From: Dendronalium phyllosphericum CENA369
GTDB lineage: Bacteria > Cyanobacteriota > Cyanobacteriia > Cyanobacteriales > Nostocaceae
DNA length: 64,000 nucleotides
Direction: 5' to 3'
Assembly (NCBI RefSeq): GCF_016056275.1
Contig: NZ_JAECZA010000080.1
Coordinates: 1 to 64,000 of the forward strand
Every line of letters starts with the position of its first letter. Position 1 is the stretch's first letter. The notes under the pieces were generated by a model that saw only the letters and a program-made list of their open reading frames with translations, was not told the origin of the DNA and ran no database searches. The position numbers were made by a program, and so were the translations under genes. This document shows positions 17,997 through 26,555 of the stretch, piece by piece.

Positions 17997-18260
17997 ATGT
18001 CATCAATCGACTACCGACAAGAGTCGAGTCAGGAGTATTGGCAACCATTACCATGTCAAACTATCTGCAACGACTGTGCTTTTCATGTCAAGGTAGAAGA
18101 AGCCATAGAGTGCATTCACCCGGAAGAATTAGAAATTAATTGTTTTACTGTCACTTTCTGTAGTTCATTCCAACCACTACAGGAAGTTGAAAGCCCTTGT
18201 GTGTCTTTTGGTAGTGATGAGATGCGAGGGAGATCAGGGGCAGAGGAGCGGATTAGTTAG
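17997..18260 (+). CDS. Small cysteine-rich hypothetical protein
   Basis: An 87-residue protein starting MSSIDYRQESSQEYWQPLPC. Six cysteines fall within about 40 residues (C-x3-C-x2-C, then C, C and C in ECIHPEELEINCFTVTFCSS), a pattern that suggests metal binding. The last 20 residues (DEMRGRSGAEERIS) are low-complexity and run past the end of the convergent ketoacyl synthase gene by eight bases; they may be a recent extension. It diverges from the mod operon, whose operator region it shares. Function unknown. Confidence 0.55.
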   Translation: MSSIDYRQESSQEYWQPLPCQTICNDCAFHVKVEEAIECIHPEELEINCFTVTFCSSFQPLQEVESPCVSFGSDEMRGRSGAEERIS

Positions 18261-19404
18261 CCAACGCGACAACAGCATTCTGACCGCCAAAGCCAAAACT
18301 GAAACATAATACCCGCTGAATTTCACTTGAACGTGCAGTCATCACTAAATCCAAATCAAATTCTGGCTGACGCAATCCTACACAAGGAGGTAAAATTTTT
18401 TGCTGTAAAGCCAGAAGTGAAAAAGCTATACCTAAAGCTCCCGATGCACCTAGAGTATGACCTAAGCTACCTTTAGTAGAGCTAACAGCTACTTGATGGG
18501 GAAATAGTTCTTGTATCACTTTGCTCTCGATCCGGTCGTTCAATTGCGTAGCTGTACCATGAGCATGAATGTAATCAATATCAGCTGAATTCAGGTTACT
18601 ACGTTGGAGACATTGCTTGATAGCCGCGATCGCGCTTTTCCCTTCTGGTTCTGGCTGGTTTGGATGATAAGCATCTGTTGTCAAGCCAAAACCGAGAACT
18701 TCACCATAAACTCTGACTTGTCGCTGTCTAGCTAATTCTGCTGATTCCAAGACAAATACAGCCGCGCCTTCACCTAACACTAAGCCTTCGCGGTGCAAAT
18801 CAAAGGGATAAGCCCCGGTTTTTGCCAAAGCACCCATCTGCTGAAATCCCGCTATTGTTAGGGGTGTAATTGGTGCTTCCACAGCCCCAGCGATCGCTCT
18901 TTGACATTGCCCAGTTTGGATTAACAAAGCGGCTTGAGCAATTGCCCAAATACCCGTAGCACAAGCTGCCATTGGTGCTAAAACTATTCCAGATGCACCA
19001 ATTTGTCGCGCAGCAGCGATCGCATTCATGTGAGGTAAAGTATCTAACCAATTCTCCAAAGAAAAGACGGAAACACTCTCTTTGTTTGCATCTCCATACA
19101 TTTGTCGCGCCAGCACTTCCCAAGATGCTTGATAACTGCGACTCGAACCAATTATGACAGCACAATCAGGTAAAGGTGGAAGCAAGCCAGCATCTTGCAG
19201 CGCTGAAGCTACAACCGACTTGCTCAACGTTTGTAATTGAGCTGGTTTTTGACCAATCATACCTAGAGGAAGCAGTTCGAGTTCTGGGAATGGCTGATGC
19301 CATTGAATTCCAGATTTACCAGCAATTAATTTTTGCCAGCTATCCTCTAAATTTGCGCCTAAGCAGGAGATTAAACCAATACCAGTAACAAAAACCTTAA
19401 CCAA
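18253..19404 (-). CDS. Beta-ketoacyl-ACP synthase (FabF-like)
   Basis: Condensing enzyme that joins malonyl-ACP to an acyl chain. The 383 residues hold the complete catalytic set: Cys148 in AACATG, His282 in AHGTATQLND, Lys311 and His316 in TKGSLGHTLGA, and the C-terminal glycine loop CFSFGFGGQNAVVAL. It is about 30 residues shorter than typical FabF, mainly in the first third (residues 35-60). No acyl carrier protein or other fatty acid gene adjoins it, which suggests a second, specialised synthase rather than the housekeeping FabF. Specialised lipid or polyketide synthesis is possible but not shown. Confidence 0.88.
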   Translation of the reverse strand: MVKVFVTGIGLISCLGANLEDSWQKLIAGKSGIQWHQPFPELELLPLGMIGQKPAQLQTLSKSVVASALQDAGLLPPLPDCAVIIGSSRSYQASWEVLARQMYGDANKESVSVFSLENWLDTLPHMNAIAAARQIGASGIVLAPMAACATGIWAIAQAALLIQTGQCQRAIAGAVEAPITPLTIAGFQQMGALAKTGAYPFDLHREGLVLGEGAAVFVLESAELARQRQVRVYGEVLGFGLTTDAYHPNQPEPEGKSAIAAIKQCLQRSNLNSADIDYIHAHGTATQLNDRIESKVIQELFPHQVAVSSTKGSLGHTLGASGALGIAFSLLALQQKILPPCVGLRQPEFDLDLVMTARSSEIQRVLCFSFGFGGQNAVVALAN

Positions 19405-19434
19405 TTTGCGATTTTATAGAAATAGTTAAGTCAG

Positions 19435-19458
19435 GAAAAAGGCGCAAAGCCTTGCGCC
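19435..19458 (-). terminator. Intrinsic terminator after the cyclophilin gene
   Basis: The stem GGCGCAA / TTGCGCC with a four-base loop (19441-19458) is followed on the minus strand by a run of five T. It lies 47 bases after the stop of the cyclophilin gene and 31 bases before the start of the ketoacyl synthase gene. Confidence 0.8.
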
Positions 19459-19504
19459 CGAAATAATTTAGTATTTATTCTCCCTCATCTTTCCCTGCTT
19501 TCAT

Positions 19505-20290
19505 CTAACCAGGAGTTTTCAAGTTTTCTGCACCTTGAGTGACTTTAGCAGAATCAATGCGATCGCCTTGCTGAATTTTGTTCACTACGTCAAAGCCTTG
19601 GGTGACATAGCCAAAAACGGCATAGTTACCATCTAGGAAGCCTAGATCGGCTAAGGCAAAGTAAAACTGCGAGGAAGCCGAATCGGGTTGTTGCGATCGC
19701 GCCATTGCTATTGCACCCTGTTTGTGTTGCAACTGGGGCGGTTTCGTCACTCCTGCTGCCTCGAATGTCTTACTATAAATCGGGCTTGCTTCCCCTTTTG
19801 GCTTAATTTCTAAGGGTATGTAACGTTCGTTGCCTGTTTTTGGATCGATATATCCCCCTGTTCCCAGTCTACTTGCGGGAATTTTCGGGTCTTTGCTTTG
19901 AGGATCGCCCCCTTGAGCTACAAACGGTTGGGGATCGCGCACAACTCGATGGAATACCAATCCATCGTATACACCCTTTTGCACTAAATCGACGAAGTTG
20001 CCTGCTGTAATTGGAGCATTCGTTCCGTCTACTTCGATAGTAATCGGCGATCCTTTAACCGTCATCACCACTGTAGCTTTACCTTCGAGCTGTGGTAAAT
20101 TTTTCATTCCTGGAACACTCTCACTTGTGGTTTCAGATACAGATGTTGCTTCAGTAGTTGTCGTGGCGCTTGTCTCGACAGCTGTAGAGGTTGGAGAATT
20201 AGAAGTGACTTGCTGTGTCGAACATCCTCCCAACATCAAAGCACCGACTATCAGAAGCACGACCAAAAATTTTGAAACTTTTAACTGCAT
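19505..20290 (-). CDS. Peptidyl-prolyl cis-trans isomerase, cyclophilin type, lipoprotein
   Basis: Speeds proline isomerisation in proteins outside the inner membrane. The 261-residue precursor has a lipoprotein signal ([14 protein letters not shown], Cys23) and a Thr/Ser-rich linker. The cyclophilin domain starts at about residue 70: [52 protein letters not shown] and [16 protein letters not shown]. The active-site Arg, Phe and Gln of the FHRV and QGGDP motifs are kept. A strong terminator isolates it from the next gene. Thylakoid-lumen or periplasmic placement cannot be distinguished. Confidence 0.92.
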   Translation of the reverse strand: MQLKVSKFLVVLLIVGALMLGGCSTQQVTSNSPTSTAVETSATTTTEATSVSETTSESVPGMKNLPQLEGKATVVMTVKGSPITIEVDGTNAPITAGNFVDLVQKGVYDGLVFHRVVRDPQPFVAQGGDPQSKDPKIPASRLGTGGYIDPKTGNERYIPLEIKPKGEASPIYSKTFEAAGVTKPPQLQHKQGAIAMARSQQPDSASSQFYFALADLGFLDGNYAVFGYVTQGFDVVNKIQQGDRIDSAKVTQGAENLKTPG

Positions 20291-20330
20291 TGCCAGTTAC
20301 TGACTCAACCACAGTATCTTATCCTTTCAA

Positions 20331-20450
20331 GGGGGATTGGGGACTGGGTATTGGGAATTAAGGATAGAAAGAATTTATGACTACAATCTTTTTGCTAGTC
20401 CCCAGTCCCCAGTCCCCAGTCCCTAATCCCCAATCCCTAGTACCCAATCC
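20331..20450. repeat. Short tandem repeats between the cyclophilin gene and ycf4
   Basis: GGGGATTGGGGACTGGG-type units at 20331-20358 and CCCCAGT units (four or more copies, then CCCTAAT and CCCAAT variants) at 20400-20450 are inverted relative to each other. They nearly fill the gap and could form a long imperfect hairpin. Confidence 0.85.
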
Positions 20451-20451
20451 T

Positions 20452-21048
20452 TTAAAGTCCTTCCAAAGGAACTTGCAAAAAGCGGGCTAATTCTGCGCCT
20501 TGAGTTTCTAACTCTGTTAAGGAAAATGGTTGACCTACCCGTGTTAAAGGAATATCTCGCCGCCCTTTGATACGTAAGTAAAGTGCGCGGCGGGGATTTA
20601 CTCCTTCTTTAATATCTACGCGAATAGATTGCACATCTTGTATGCGGCTGTCAATCTCAATGCGACGGTTTTTGCCAGGAAATCCCCAACGAAAGATTTT
20701 AACACTATCTGTTTCTAAGTTGTAATCGTTGTAGCCGCCTCCTACATCCCATAAAATTACTAGCCACAGGTATAAAGCTAAAAGCAAGCCAGCAAGCCCA
20801 TATAACCCCATAACCAATCCTTGAGGTACGAATAACAGTTGTGTGGGATCGCTAACCAGGAGTAAATTTACTTTTAGGTAACTAGATATCGCAGCCAGTA
20901 AAAAGCCTGTGGCTCCCAATGTCACGACAGTTGCCCACCAGTAGTTGCTGAACCGACGAGAACCGATAACTTTTTGATGCAGAACGCGTGAAGCGGATCT
21001 ATCGCCATTAGGCGAATCGTCTTTGTTAATTTTTGTTGATGCCGTCAT
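20452..21048 (-). CDS. ycf4: Photosystem I assembly protein Ycf4
   Basis: A thylakoid membrane protein that helps assemble photosystem I. The 198 residues show the family layout: a variable N-terminus, two membrane helices (YWWATVVTLGATGFLLAAIS and FVPQGLVMGLYGLAGLLLAL) joined by a short loop, then a soluble domain with FRWGFPGKNRRIEI, SRIQDVQSIRVDIKEGVNPR and LYLRIKGRRDIPLTRVGQP. It diverges from psbD with 403 bases between. Confidence 0.96.
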   Translation of the reverse strand: MTASTKINKDDSPNGDRSASRVLHQKVIGSRRFSNYWWATVVTLGATGFLLAAISSYLKVNLLLVSDPTQLLFVPQGLVMGLYGLAGLLLALYLWLVILWDVGGGYNDYNLETDSVKIFRWGFPGKNRRIEIDSRIQDVQSIRVDIKEGVNPRRALYLRIKGRRDIPLTRVGQPFSLTELETQGAELARFLQVPLEGL

Positions 21049-21349
21049 GGAACTACCTTGGCCTGTGAGTTCTTCCCTTTGTCAAGTCTGCCATTTGAGC
21101 AGTATGTCTTGCAAGTTGAGAGACTGGAGTTTTAAGATTTCTGAGAAAGTTGTGTCAGATTGTAAAATTTCTGATATTCATATTATTTAATAGGTTTGTG
21201 TTAAATGACTGATTCACTTCCGTAGTTCGGGTAAAAACCCGAAGTAATGTGATAAGTTAAGAATCATTAAGATACCAAAAGCTAGATTACTGGCCAATGG
21301 TACGTGTAATGGCATAACCCTGAGAAATACTAGCTTATTTAGGTAGTAA

Positions 21350-21387
21350 ATTCTCAGAATCTTAGCAGCTTTCAGGCGGCTGAGAAT
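21350..21387. promoter_or_regulatory. Dyad in the ycf4-psbD intergenic region
   Basis: ATTCTCAG (21350-21357) and CTGAGAAT (21380-21387) form an eight-base inverted repeat 64 bases before the psbD start. It could be a leader hairpin or a binding site. The rest of the 403-base divergent region (21049-21451) shows no other strong structure. AGAGGA shortly before 21452 serves as the psbD ribosome site. Confidence 0.45.
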
Positions 21388-21451
21388 GTCAAAAAAAACG
21401 TTAATTCCTCGCAAAACGTTGCAATTTTAGTAAAAAGAGGATTTTAGTTCG

Positions 21452-22510
21452 ATGACCATCGCAGTTGGACGCGCCCCCAGTAGAAGAGGGTGGTTTGACG
21501 TTCTAGACGACTGGTTGAAGCGCGATCGCTTCGTATTCGTAGGTTGGTCGGGGATATTATTATTCCCCTGCGCCTTCCTAGCACTAGGCGGTTGGCTAAC
21601 CGGTACAACATTCGTCACCTCATGGTACACCCACGGGTTAGCGTCATCCTACTTGGAAGGCTGTAACTTTTTAACAGTAGCAGTATCATCACCAGCGGAC
21701 AGCATGGGACACTCGTTGTTGTTGCTGTGGGGACCAGAAGCCCAAGGCGACTTTACGCGTTGGTGTCAATTGGGTGGATTGTGGACATTCGTAGCCCTAC
21801 ACGGAGCCTTTGGTTTGATCGGCTTCATGTTGCGGCAATTTGAAATTGCCCGTCTAGTAGGGATTCGTCCATACAACGCCTTAGCATTTTCAGCACCGAT
21901 TGCGGTATTCGTCAGCGTCTTTTTGATGTACCCCTTGGGACAATCATCTTGGTTCTTTGCACCCAGCTTTGGGGTAGCAGCGATCTTCAGATTCCTACTA
22001 TTCCTGCAAGGGTTCCACAACTGGACGCTCAACCCCTTCCACATGATGGGTGTTGCTGGGGTATTGGGTGGAGCGCTATTGTGCGCGATTCACGGTGCGA
22101 CAGTAGAAAATACCTTGTTTGAAGACGGCGAAGGTTCTAACACCTTCCGCGCTTTCAATCCCACCCAGTCGGAAGAAACCTATTCCATGGTGACAGCAAA
22201 CCGTTTCTGGTCGCAGATTTTCGGGATTGCTTTCTCCAACAAGCGCTGGCTGCACTTCTTTATGTTGTTTGTGCCAGTCACAGGCTTGTGGATGGCTTCG
22301 GTGGGAATTGTCGGTTTGGCTCTCAACTTGCGCGCGTATGACTTTGTGTCTCAAGAATTGCGCGCGGCTGAAGACCCAGAGTTTGAAACCTTCTATACGA
22401 AAAACATTTTGCTGAACGAGGGTATCCGCGCTTGGATGGCTCCTCAAGATCAGCCTCACGAACAATTTGTATTCCCTGAAGAGGTACTACCTCGCGGTAA
22501 CGCTCTCTAA
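21452..22510 (+). CDS. psbD: Photosystem II D2 protein
   Basis: A core subunit of the photosystem II reaction centre that, with D1, binds P680, the quinones and the non-haem iron. The 352-residue sequence runs full length from [20 protein letters not shown] to [12 protein letters not shown]. It carries the redox tyrosine in [13 protein letters not shown], the chlorophyll-ligand His in GFHNWTLNP and the iron-ligand His in [10 protein letters not shown]. Five membrane helices are present. No psbC follows, although the common arrangement is an overlapping psbD-psbC pair. This is therefore a solitary second-copy type (psbD2-like), often light-responsive in other cyanobacteria. Confidence 0.97.
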   Translation: MTIAVGRAPSRRGWFDVLDDWLKRDRFVFVGWSGILLFPCAFLALGGWLTGTTFVTSWYTHGLASSYLEGCNFLTVAVSSPADSMGHSLLLLWGPEAQGDFTRWCQLGGLWTFVALHGAFGLIGFMLRQFEIARLVGIRPYNALAFSAPIAVFVSVFLMYPLGQSSWFFAPSFGVAAIFRFLLFLQGFHNWTLNPFHMMGVAGVLGGALLCAIHGATVENTLFEDGEGSNTFRAFNPTQSEETYSMVTANRFWSQIFGIAFSNKRWLHFFMLFVPVTGLWMASVGIVGLALNLRAYDFVSQELRAAEDPEFETFYTKNILLNEGIRAWMAPQDQPHEQFVFPEEVLPRGNAL

Positions 22511-22600
22511 GGCTGATGACCTGGACAAGTTAATACCCTGTAGTCTAGCCCTCTGAGGCATGATGAATCGCTAATTCATCATTCACTATTCTCCAGTTAT

Positions 22601-22637
22601 CCTCTGCCAAGATGCGGAGGATTTTCTATTTTTAGTT
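22601..22637 (+). terminator. Intrinsic terminator after psbD
   Basis: CCTCTGC / GCGGAGG form a seven-pair stem (one wobble) at 22601-22620, followed by a T-rich tract (ATTTTCTATTTTT). A second hairpin, ATGATGAAT / ATTCATCAT, lies just before it at 22560-22582. Confidence 0.75.
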
Positions 22638-22752
22638 AATAACCCTAAATACTAAATAATTTGTGTTATATTGGTTCAAGGTGACAAACCCAGAGCAAAA
22701 CGCTCTGCCCTTTTGAGACTAAGACCGCTTAGGCAATAAGGAGGTGATGCCC

Positions 22753-22824
22753 ATGATAGAAAGTAGTAAACGCGTGGGTCATCAGGTTGTAGTTAGCCGG
22801 CTGTGTGCCGGGGCTGTTCTCTAA
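22753..22824 (+). CDS. 23-residue small protein or leader peptide with perfect Shine-Dalgarno
   Basis: ATG at 22753 to TAA at 22824. AAGGAGGTGAT (22738-22748) is an eleven-base perfect match to the 3' end complement of 16S rRNA, with eight bases between GGAGG and the ATG. The peptide starts MIESSKRVGHQVVVSRLC and ends AGAVL; it is basic in its first half with a single Cys. Such a signal by chance is improbable, so translation is likely. The role is unknown: it could regulate folding of the surrounding RNA or act as a small protein. Confidence 0.5.
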   Translation: MIESSKRVGHQVVVSRLCAGAVL

Positions 22825-22929
22825 AAGTTAGCCTTAGTTATCTTTGAGATACTGAGTTAGCTCAATTAGCTAGGCTGAATATCGGAGTTCCTTCCGGCAG
22901 TCTGGTTACAACCTGAAGACCCAACTAGA

Positions 22930-22976
22930 CCGCTCTGATTTAGATCGACCGATCCAAATCAGAGCGGATAGTTTTT
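22930..22976 (+). terminator. Very strong intrinsic terminator
   Basis: A perfect twelve-pair stem (CCGCTCTGATTT at 22930-22941, complement at 22956-22967) is extended inward by GATCG/CGATC. It is followed by TAGTTTTT. It closes the candidate RNA unit behind psbD. Confidence 0.85.
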
Positions 22977-23293
22977 ATGGGTAACTTTTGAATGAGGCAG
23001 CCCCAATAAGGGACTTCTAAATAAAAAAATAACCAATAGCTAAACGAGCAGGGGAGGCAGTTGCTTGGCAGAAAACACCCCTTATGCAAACTGGCGTGCT
23101 TTCCCTCCAGCGAACTTTGCAGACAAAAGGAGGAAAAAAAGAAATTCCCCCTATATCTCACACCCCTTTTAATTCAAGAGTTAGGGATTGAGCAAACCAA
23201 AAGGGAACACGAATAAAAAAAGTTCTTCTTCCTTTTTAAACTGTTATCCATTTTGCCCAGTTTCCAGTTCCTGTTCTCAAAGGATGTTTAAAT

Positions 23294-23575
23294 ATGGCTC
23301 AACTACTGACTGATGCAGAAATTCAAGAACAAGCAAGTGGTCTGTCAGATTGGAAAATAGAAGGCTCTCAGTTGCAGACTAGCCGCACTTTTAAAGACTT
23401 TATTGCAGCAATTGAATTTGTAAATAAACTAGTGAAACCTGCTGAGTCAGTTGGACATCATCCAGATATAGAAATTTCTTATAACAAAGTGAAAATTTCA
23501 CTTACTACTCATGACGCAGGTGGGTTGACACAAAAGGATTTTGATGTTGCAAAATTGATTTCCCAAATCGATTAA
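23294..23575 (+). CDS. 4a-hydroxytetrahydrobiopterin dehydratase (pterin-4a-carbinolamine dehydratase)
   Basis: Dehydrates 4a-hydroxy-tetrahydropterin, helping recycle pterin cofactors. The 93-residue length and the motifs FKDFIAAIEFVNKLVKPAES, HHPDIEISYNKVKISL and THDAGGLTQKDFDVA are those of the PCD/DCoH family. The active-site His pair (HHPD) and the later THD are intact. Aromatic amino acid hydroxylases are uncommon in cyanobacteria, so its partner is unclear; a role beside pterin glycosides or RuBisCO assembly (acRAF-like relatives) has been discussed for the family. No linked gene helps. Confidence 0.92.
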   Translation: MAQLLTDAEIQEQASGLSDWKIEGSQLQTSRTFKDFIAAIEFVNKLVKPAESVGHHPDIEISYNKVKISLTTHDAGGLTQKDFDVAKLISQID

Positions 23576-23945
23576 AGGATATTACCGGGTGAAGTCCTAG
23601 TAACTGCGTTTGAGTAGTTTAACAAGTAGAGACTAATGAGTATGTGAAACCTTAACCGTGGTCTATATATATTAGGTGATTACATGTGACAGTTAATTAG
23701 GCGATCGCTATGATGTTGCCATCTGCTTTAAATGCTATATAATGATATGCTATAAAGGTATGTTTTTGCATAAGATAATCACATCAATTTTTAACATTAA
23801 GTTAATCGATTATTAGCTTTGCAAAAACTAAAATTGTAGTAGTGGCAACTATACCTCATCAAAAGATTTCGGTCAGATGTCGCCTTTTTGAGAGTAGGTG
23901 CAGCGAAAACAATTATTTATACAAGGTGTGAGGAGAAAAGGAAAA

Positions 23946-25706
23946 ATGTCTAATCTTTTGTGGAAAGCCCTAGTGCTTAGTCCAGCAGTTTTGGGAGCAA
24001 CATTGTTAGTTTCGACAACAGCAATTGCCGCTCCAAATGCCACTACAGAAGTACCAGTAGCTGAAAAAACAGCGGCTACAGAAGTTGTTAAAACGCCAGA
24101 AATATTTGCTCAAGCAACTCCAGCAGCTGACGATACTAAAGTATTAGATCAAGTCAACCGCTACAGTAACGAAGGTACACAAAATAACTCTCAATCCCAA
24201 GTAACATCGGTTTCGCAGTTCTCCGACGTACAACCAACTGATTGGGCATTCCAAGCATTGCAATCTTTGGTTGAGCGTTATGGTTGTATTGCTGGGTATC
24301 CGAATGGCACTTATCGCGGTAACCGCGCTTTGACCCGTTACGAATTTGCCGCTGGTTTGAATGCTTGTTTAGATCGGGTTAACGAATTGATTGCTACAGC
24401 AACAGCTGATTTAGTAACTAAACAAGATTTAGCAACTTTACAGCGGTTACAAGAAGAATTTTCCGCAGAACTAGCAACCCTACGCGGTCGCGTAGATTCA
24501 TTAGAAGCGCGCACTGCTGAATTGGAAGCACATCAGTTCTCCACTACCACTAAATTAGTTGGTGAAGCTGTTTTTGCAGTTACTGATGCTTTTGGCGATA
24601 ACACAGGTGATGCCAACAATACAGTCTTCCAAGACAGAGTTCGTTTAGGTTTGCAAACCAGTTTCACTGGTAGAGACGTGTTGACTACCCGCTTATCAGC
24701 TGGTAACGCAACACCGTTTGATATCAGAGATGCTGCTAATGGTACTATCCCTAGTTCTGAAGGCCTTCAAACTTTTCAAGTCGATAGTACTGGTAATAAC
24801 AGCATTGAAATAGACAAATTGACCTATGAAGTACCCATAGGGCCAGCCCAAGTTTACCTTGCAGCGGCTGGAGGACGGCATAGTCATTATGCTGCTGTCA
24901 ACAACCCTTACTTCTTTGACAAAACTGACGGTGGTAATGGTGCTTTATCTGCCTTTTCTTCTGAAAGCCCCATTTACCGAATTGGTGGCGGTGCAGGTTT
25001 AGCACTAACTTTACCCTTTGGTAAAGGTGGCAGCATCCTGAAACCAAGTTCAATTACTGTAGGTTACTTAGCATCAGAAGCGAACGAGCCTGGCGTAAGT
25101 ACGGGACTTTTCAATGGTGACTATGGTGCTCTCGGTCAGTTGAACTTTAGTGTCGGCGATCGCGTAGCTTTAGCTGCTACCTATGTCCACGGTTATAATG
25201 GCACAGGTAGTGCTTTGTTCGGTTCGGGTCTGGGTCTAACCAGCTTCGATGCAGATACTGGTGTTACGACTCCACTTGGTGTAGTAGGTACTAGACAAGC
25301 CAACGTTCTAGATGCTCCAGCTTCCAGCAACTCTTACGGCGCATCAGCGGCATTCAGATTTAGCGACAAGATTTCAATTAGCGGCTTCTTCTCTTACCAC
25401 GATGTTAAACTTGATGGTGCGGGTAATGATTTTGAAGCTTGGTCTTACGGTGCTGGCATAGCCTTAGCTGATATTGGCAAACAAGGAAACGTATTAGGAT
25501 TCTTTGGTGGTGCTGTACCTTATGCTTTGAACCGCCCAGGTTTTGGTGGTGGCGATGTCCCTTACCAAATTGAAGGCTTCTATAAATATCGCGTGTCTGA
25601 TAACGTTTCCATCACCCCTGGCGTTATCTACTTGATCTCTCCTGGTCAAAGCAACGACAACGATGATGCGATTATCGGTACGCTCAGAACAACCTTTACC
25701 TTCTAA
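23946..25706 (+). CDS. Outer-membrane porin with SLH domain (iron uptake porin type)
   Basis: Forms a diffusion pore in the outer membrane and is held to the cell wall by its SLH domain. The ATG at 23946 is preferred over the upstream GTG at 23898 because GGAGAAAAGGAAAA lies directly before it and a proper signal peptide (LVLSPAVLGATLLVSTTAIA) then starts at once. After an acidic linker comes one SLH domain (SQFSDVQPTDWAFQALQSLV to LTRYEFAAGLNACLDR). A coiled coil follows (LQEEFSAELATLRGRVDSLE), and then about 380 residues of amphipathic beta strands ending in TTFTF, the usual C-terminal Phe. The length, 586 residues, fits the SomA/SomB-like family. Confidence 0.92.
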   Translation: MSNLLWKALVLSPAVLGATLLVSTTAIAAPNATTEVPVAEKTAATEVVKTPEIFAQATPAADDTKVLDQVNRYSNEGTQNNSQSQVTSVSQFSDVQPTDWAFQALQSLVERYGCIAGYPNGTYRGNRALTRYEFAAGLNACLDRVNELIATATADLVTKQDLATLQRLQEEFSAELATLRGRVDSLEARTAELEAHQFSTTTKLVGEAVFAVTDAFGDNTGDANNTVFQDRVRLGLQTSFTGRDVLTTRLSAGNATPFDIRDAANGTIPSSEGLQTFQVDSTGNNSIEIDKLTYEVPIGPAQVYLAAAGGRHSHYAAVNNPYFFDKTDGGNGALSAFSSESPIYRIGGGAGLALTLPFGKGGSILKPSSITVGYLASEANEPGVSTGLFNGDYGALGQLNFSVGDRVALAATYVHGYNGTGSALFGSGLGLTSFDADTGVTTPLGVVGTRQANVLDAPASSNSYGASAAFRFSDKISISGFFSYHDVKLDGAGNDFEAWSYGAGIALADIGKQGNVLGFFGGAVPYALNRPGFGGGDVPYQIEGFYKYRVSDNVSITPGVIYLISPGQSNDNDDAIIGTLRTTFTF

Positions 25707-25755
25707 AGCGTTGGAAAAGTATTAAAATTCATCTGACAATTTTAAGCTTTATTTC

Positions 25756-25785
25756 ACCCCGCCAGCAGGTGGGGTTTTTTAATTT
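25756..25785 (+). terminator. Intrinsic terminator after the porin gene
   Basis: ACCCCGCC / GGTGGGGT pair as an eight-base stem (one wobble) with loop AGCA at 25756-25775, followed by a run of T. Confidence 0.88.
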
Positions 25786-26000
25786 TCTATGGAAGCAATA
25801 AACAAACCCCAGTGGATAACCGGAGTATAATAGAAAAAGTTAGGAGTTAGAAGTTAAAAATTAAGAGTTACAGAGTGCTGGTGAAGAATTAGAAACTTTT
25901 AGCTTTCCTAGGAGTGACTTTTTCTAAGCTAATTTTTAGAGAGCTGTTAGAGTAAATTAGCACAAATATTATAAACCGAATTTTTAACTCCTCACTCCTA

Positions 26001-26035
26001 ACTCTTGGAAAGACTTGGGTTAATCGCGTCTCTAC
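26001..26035. repeat. 35-bp inverted repeat, left copy
   Basis: The stretch 26001-26035 (starting ACTCTTGGAAAGACTTGGG, ending GCGTCTCTAC) is exactly complementary to 28252-28286. The pair brackets the Rrf2, cysK and J-protein genes. The GCGTCTCTAC end also occurs in palindromic repeats at 30108 and 31830. Confidence 0.92.
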
Positions 26036-26053
26036 TCTTACTTATTACTGCCT

Positions 26054-26491
26054 ATGGAAATATCATGTAAATCTGAATATGCCATTCTTGCTTTATTAGA
26101 GATGGCAACTCATTATGCAAGCGGCGAACCAATGCAAATTCGCCAAATTGCTGCACAACAAAATATACCAGATCGCTATCTAGAACAGCTACTAGCGACA
26201 TTGAGGCGCGGGGGTATACTAAAAAGTCAACGTGGCTCGAAAGGTGGCTATTTGTTGGCACGGGAACCTTGGAAAATCACCATTTTACAAGTTTTAGAAT
26301 GTTTGGAAGGCTTAGATATCAGGACAGGTGAGGAAGAAATTAATCGCAAAACTTTAGACAGTTCTGTTGTAGATGAAATCTGGCAAGAAGCTTGTCAAGC
26401 AGCAAATTCAGTGTTGCAAAAATACACGCTTCAGGATGTGTGTGAAAAACGAGATTCCCGGCGGCAGTTAGATGTCATGTACTACATTTAG
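26054..26491 (+). CDS. Rrf2 family transcriptional regulator, CymR-like
   Basis: A 145-residue winged-helix regulator starting MEISCKSEYAILALLEMATH, with IRQIAAQQNIPDRYLEQLLA as recognition region and LKSQRGSKGGYLLAREP as wing. IscR/NsrR-type members carry three clustered cysteines near residue 95; here that stretch is EGLDIRTGEEEINRKTL with none, so an iron-sulfur cluster is unlikely. It lies 64 bases upstream of cysK on the same strand. This recalls CymR, the cysteine-metabolism repressor that works with CysK in Bacillus; a similar role is inferred from position. Confidence 0.88.
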   Translation: MEISCKSEYAILALLEMATHYASGEPMQIRQIAAQQNIPDRYLEQLLATLRRGGILKSQRGSKGGYLLAREPWKITILQVLECLEGLDIRTGEEEINRKTLDSSVVDEIWQEACQAANSVLQKYTLQDVCEKRDSRRQLDVMYYI

Positions 26492-26555
26492 TAAGTCATC
26501 AGTTATTACTTGTCTAATAACTAATGACTAAATATCTACGAACAAAGGAATAATT

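Larger units (their letters stand above)
22670..22976 (+). ncRNA. Candidate structured RNA downstream of psbD
   Basis: The segment lies between the psbD terminator and a very strong terminator of its own. It is rich in complementary stretches: AGAGC/GCTCT near 22692-22706; GCCCATG with CGTGGGT around 22749-22779; AGCC/GGCT around 22795-22815; and AGCTCAATTAGCT near 22859-22871. It contains a 23-codon frame with an ideal ribosome site. The 5' end is a guess; a TTATAT at about 22669 might be a -10 element. It matches none of the 6S RNA, tmRNA, SRP RNA, RNase P or glutamine-riboswitch patterns I know. It may be a regulatory leader, a dual-function RNA or an independent small transcript. Confidence 0.5.

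Noticed and set aside
18800-19165. 121-codon frame inside the ketoacyl synthase gene
   Set aside because: It lies wholly within the synthase in another frame and is Cys/Trp/Ser-rich, the usual shadow of real coding sequence.
21452-22510. psbDC operon
   Set aside because: No psbC reading frame overlaps or follows; terminators lie directly downstream.
22670-22976. tmRNA, 6S RNA, SRP RNA or glutamine riboswitch
   Set aside because: None of their diagnostic sequences (tag peptide, SRP GGAAG loop, CGTTCACC core) is present.
22940-23161. 73-codon minus-strand frame
   Set aside because: It is antisense to the terminator and dispersed repeat, Cys/Ser/Phe-rich, with no ribosome site.
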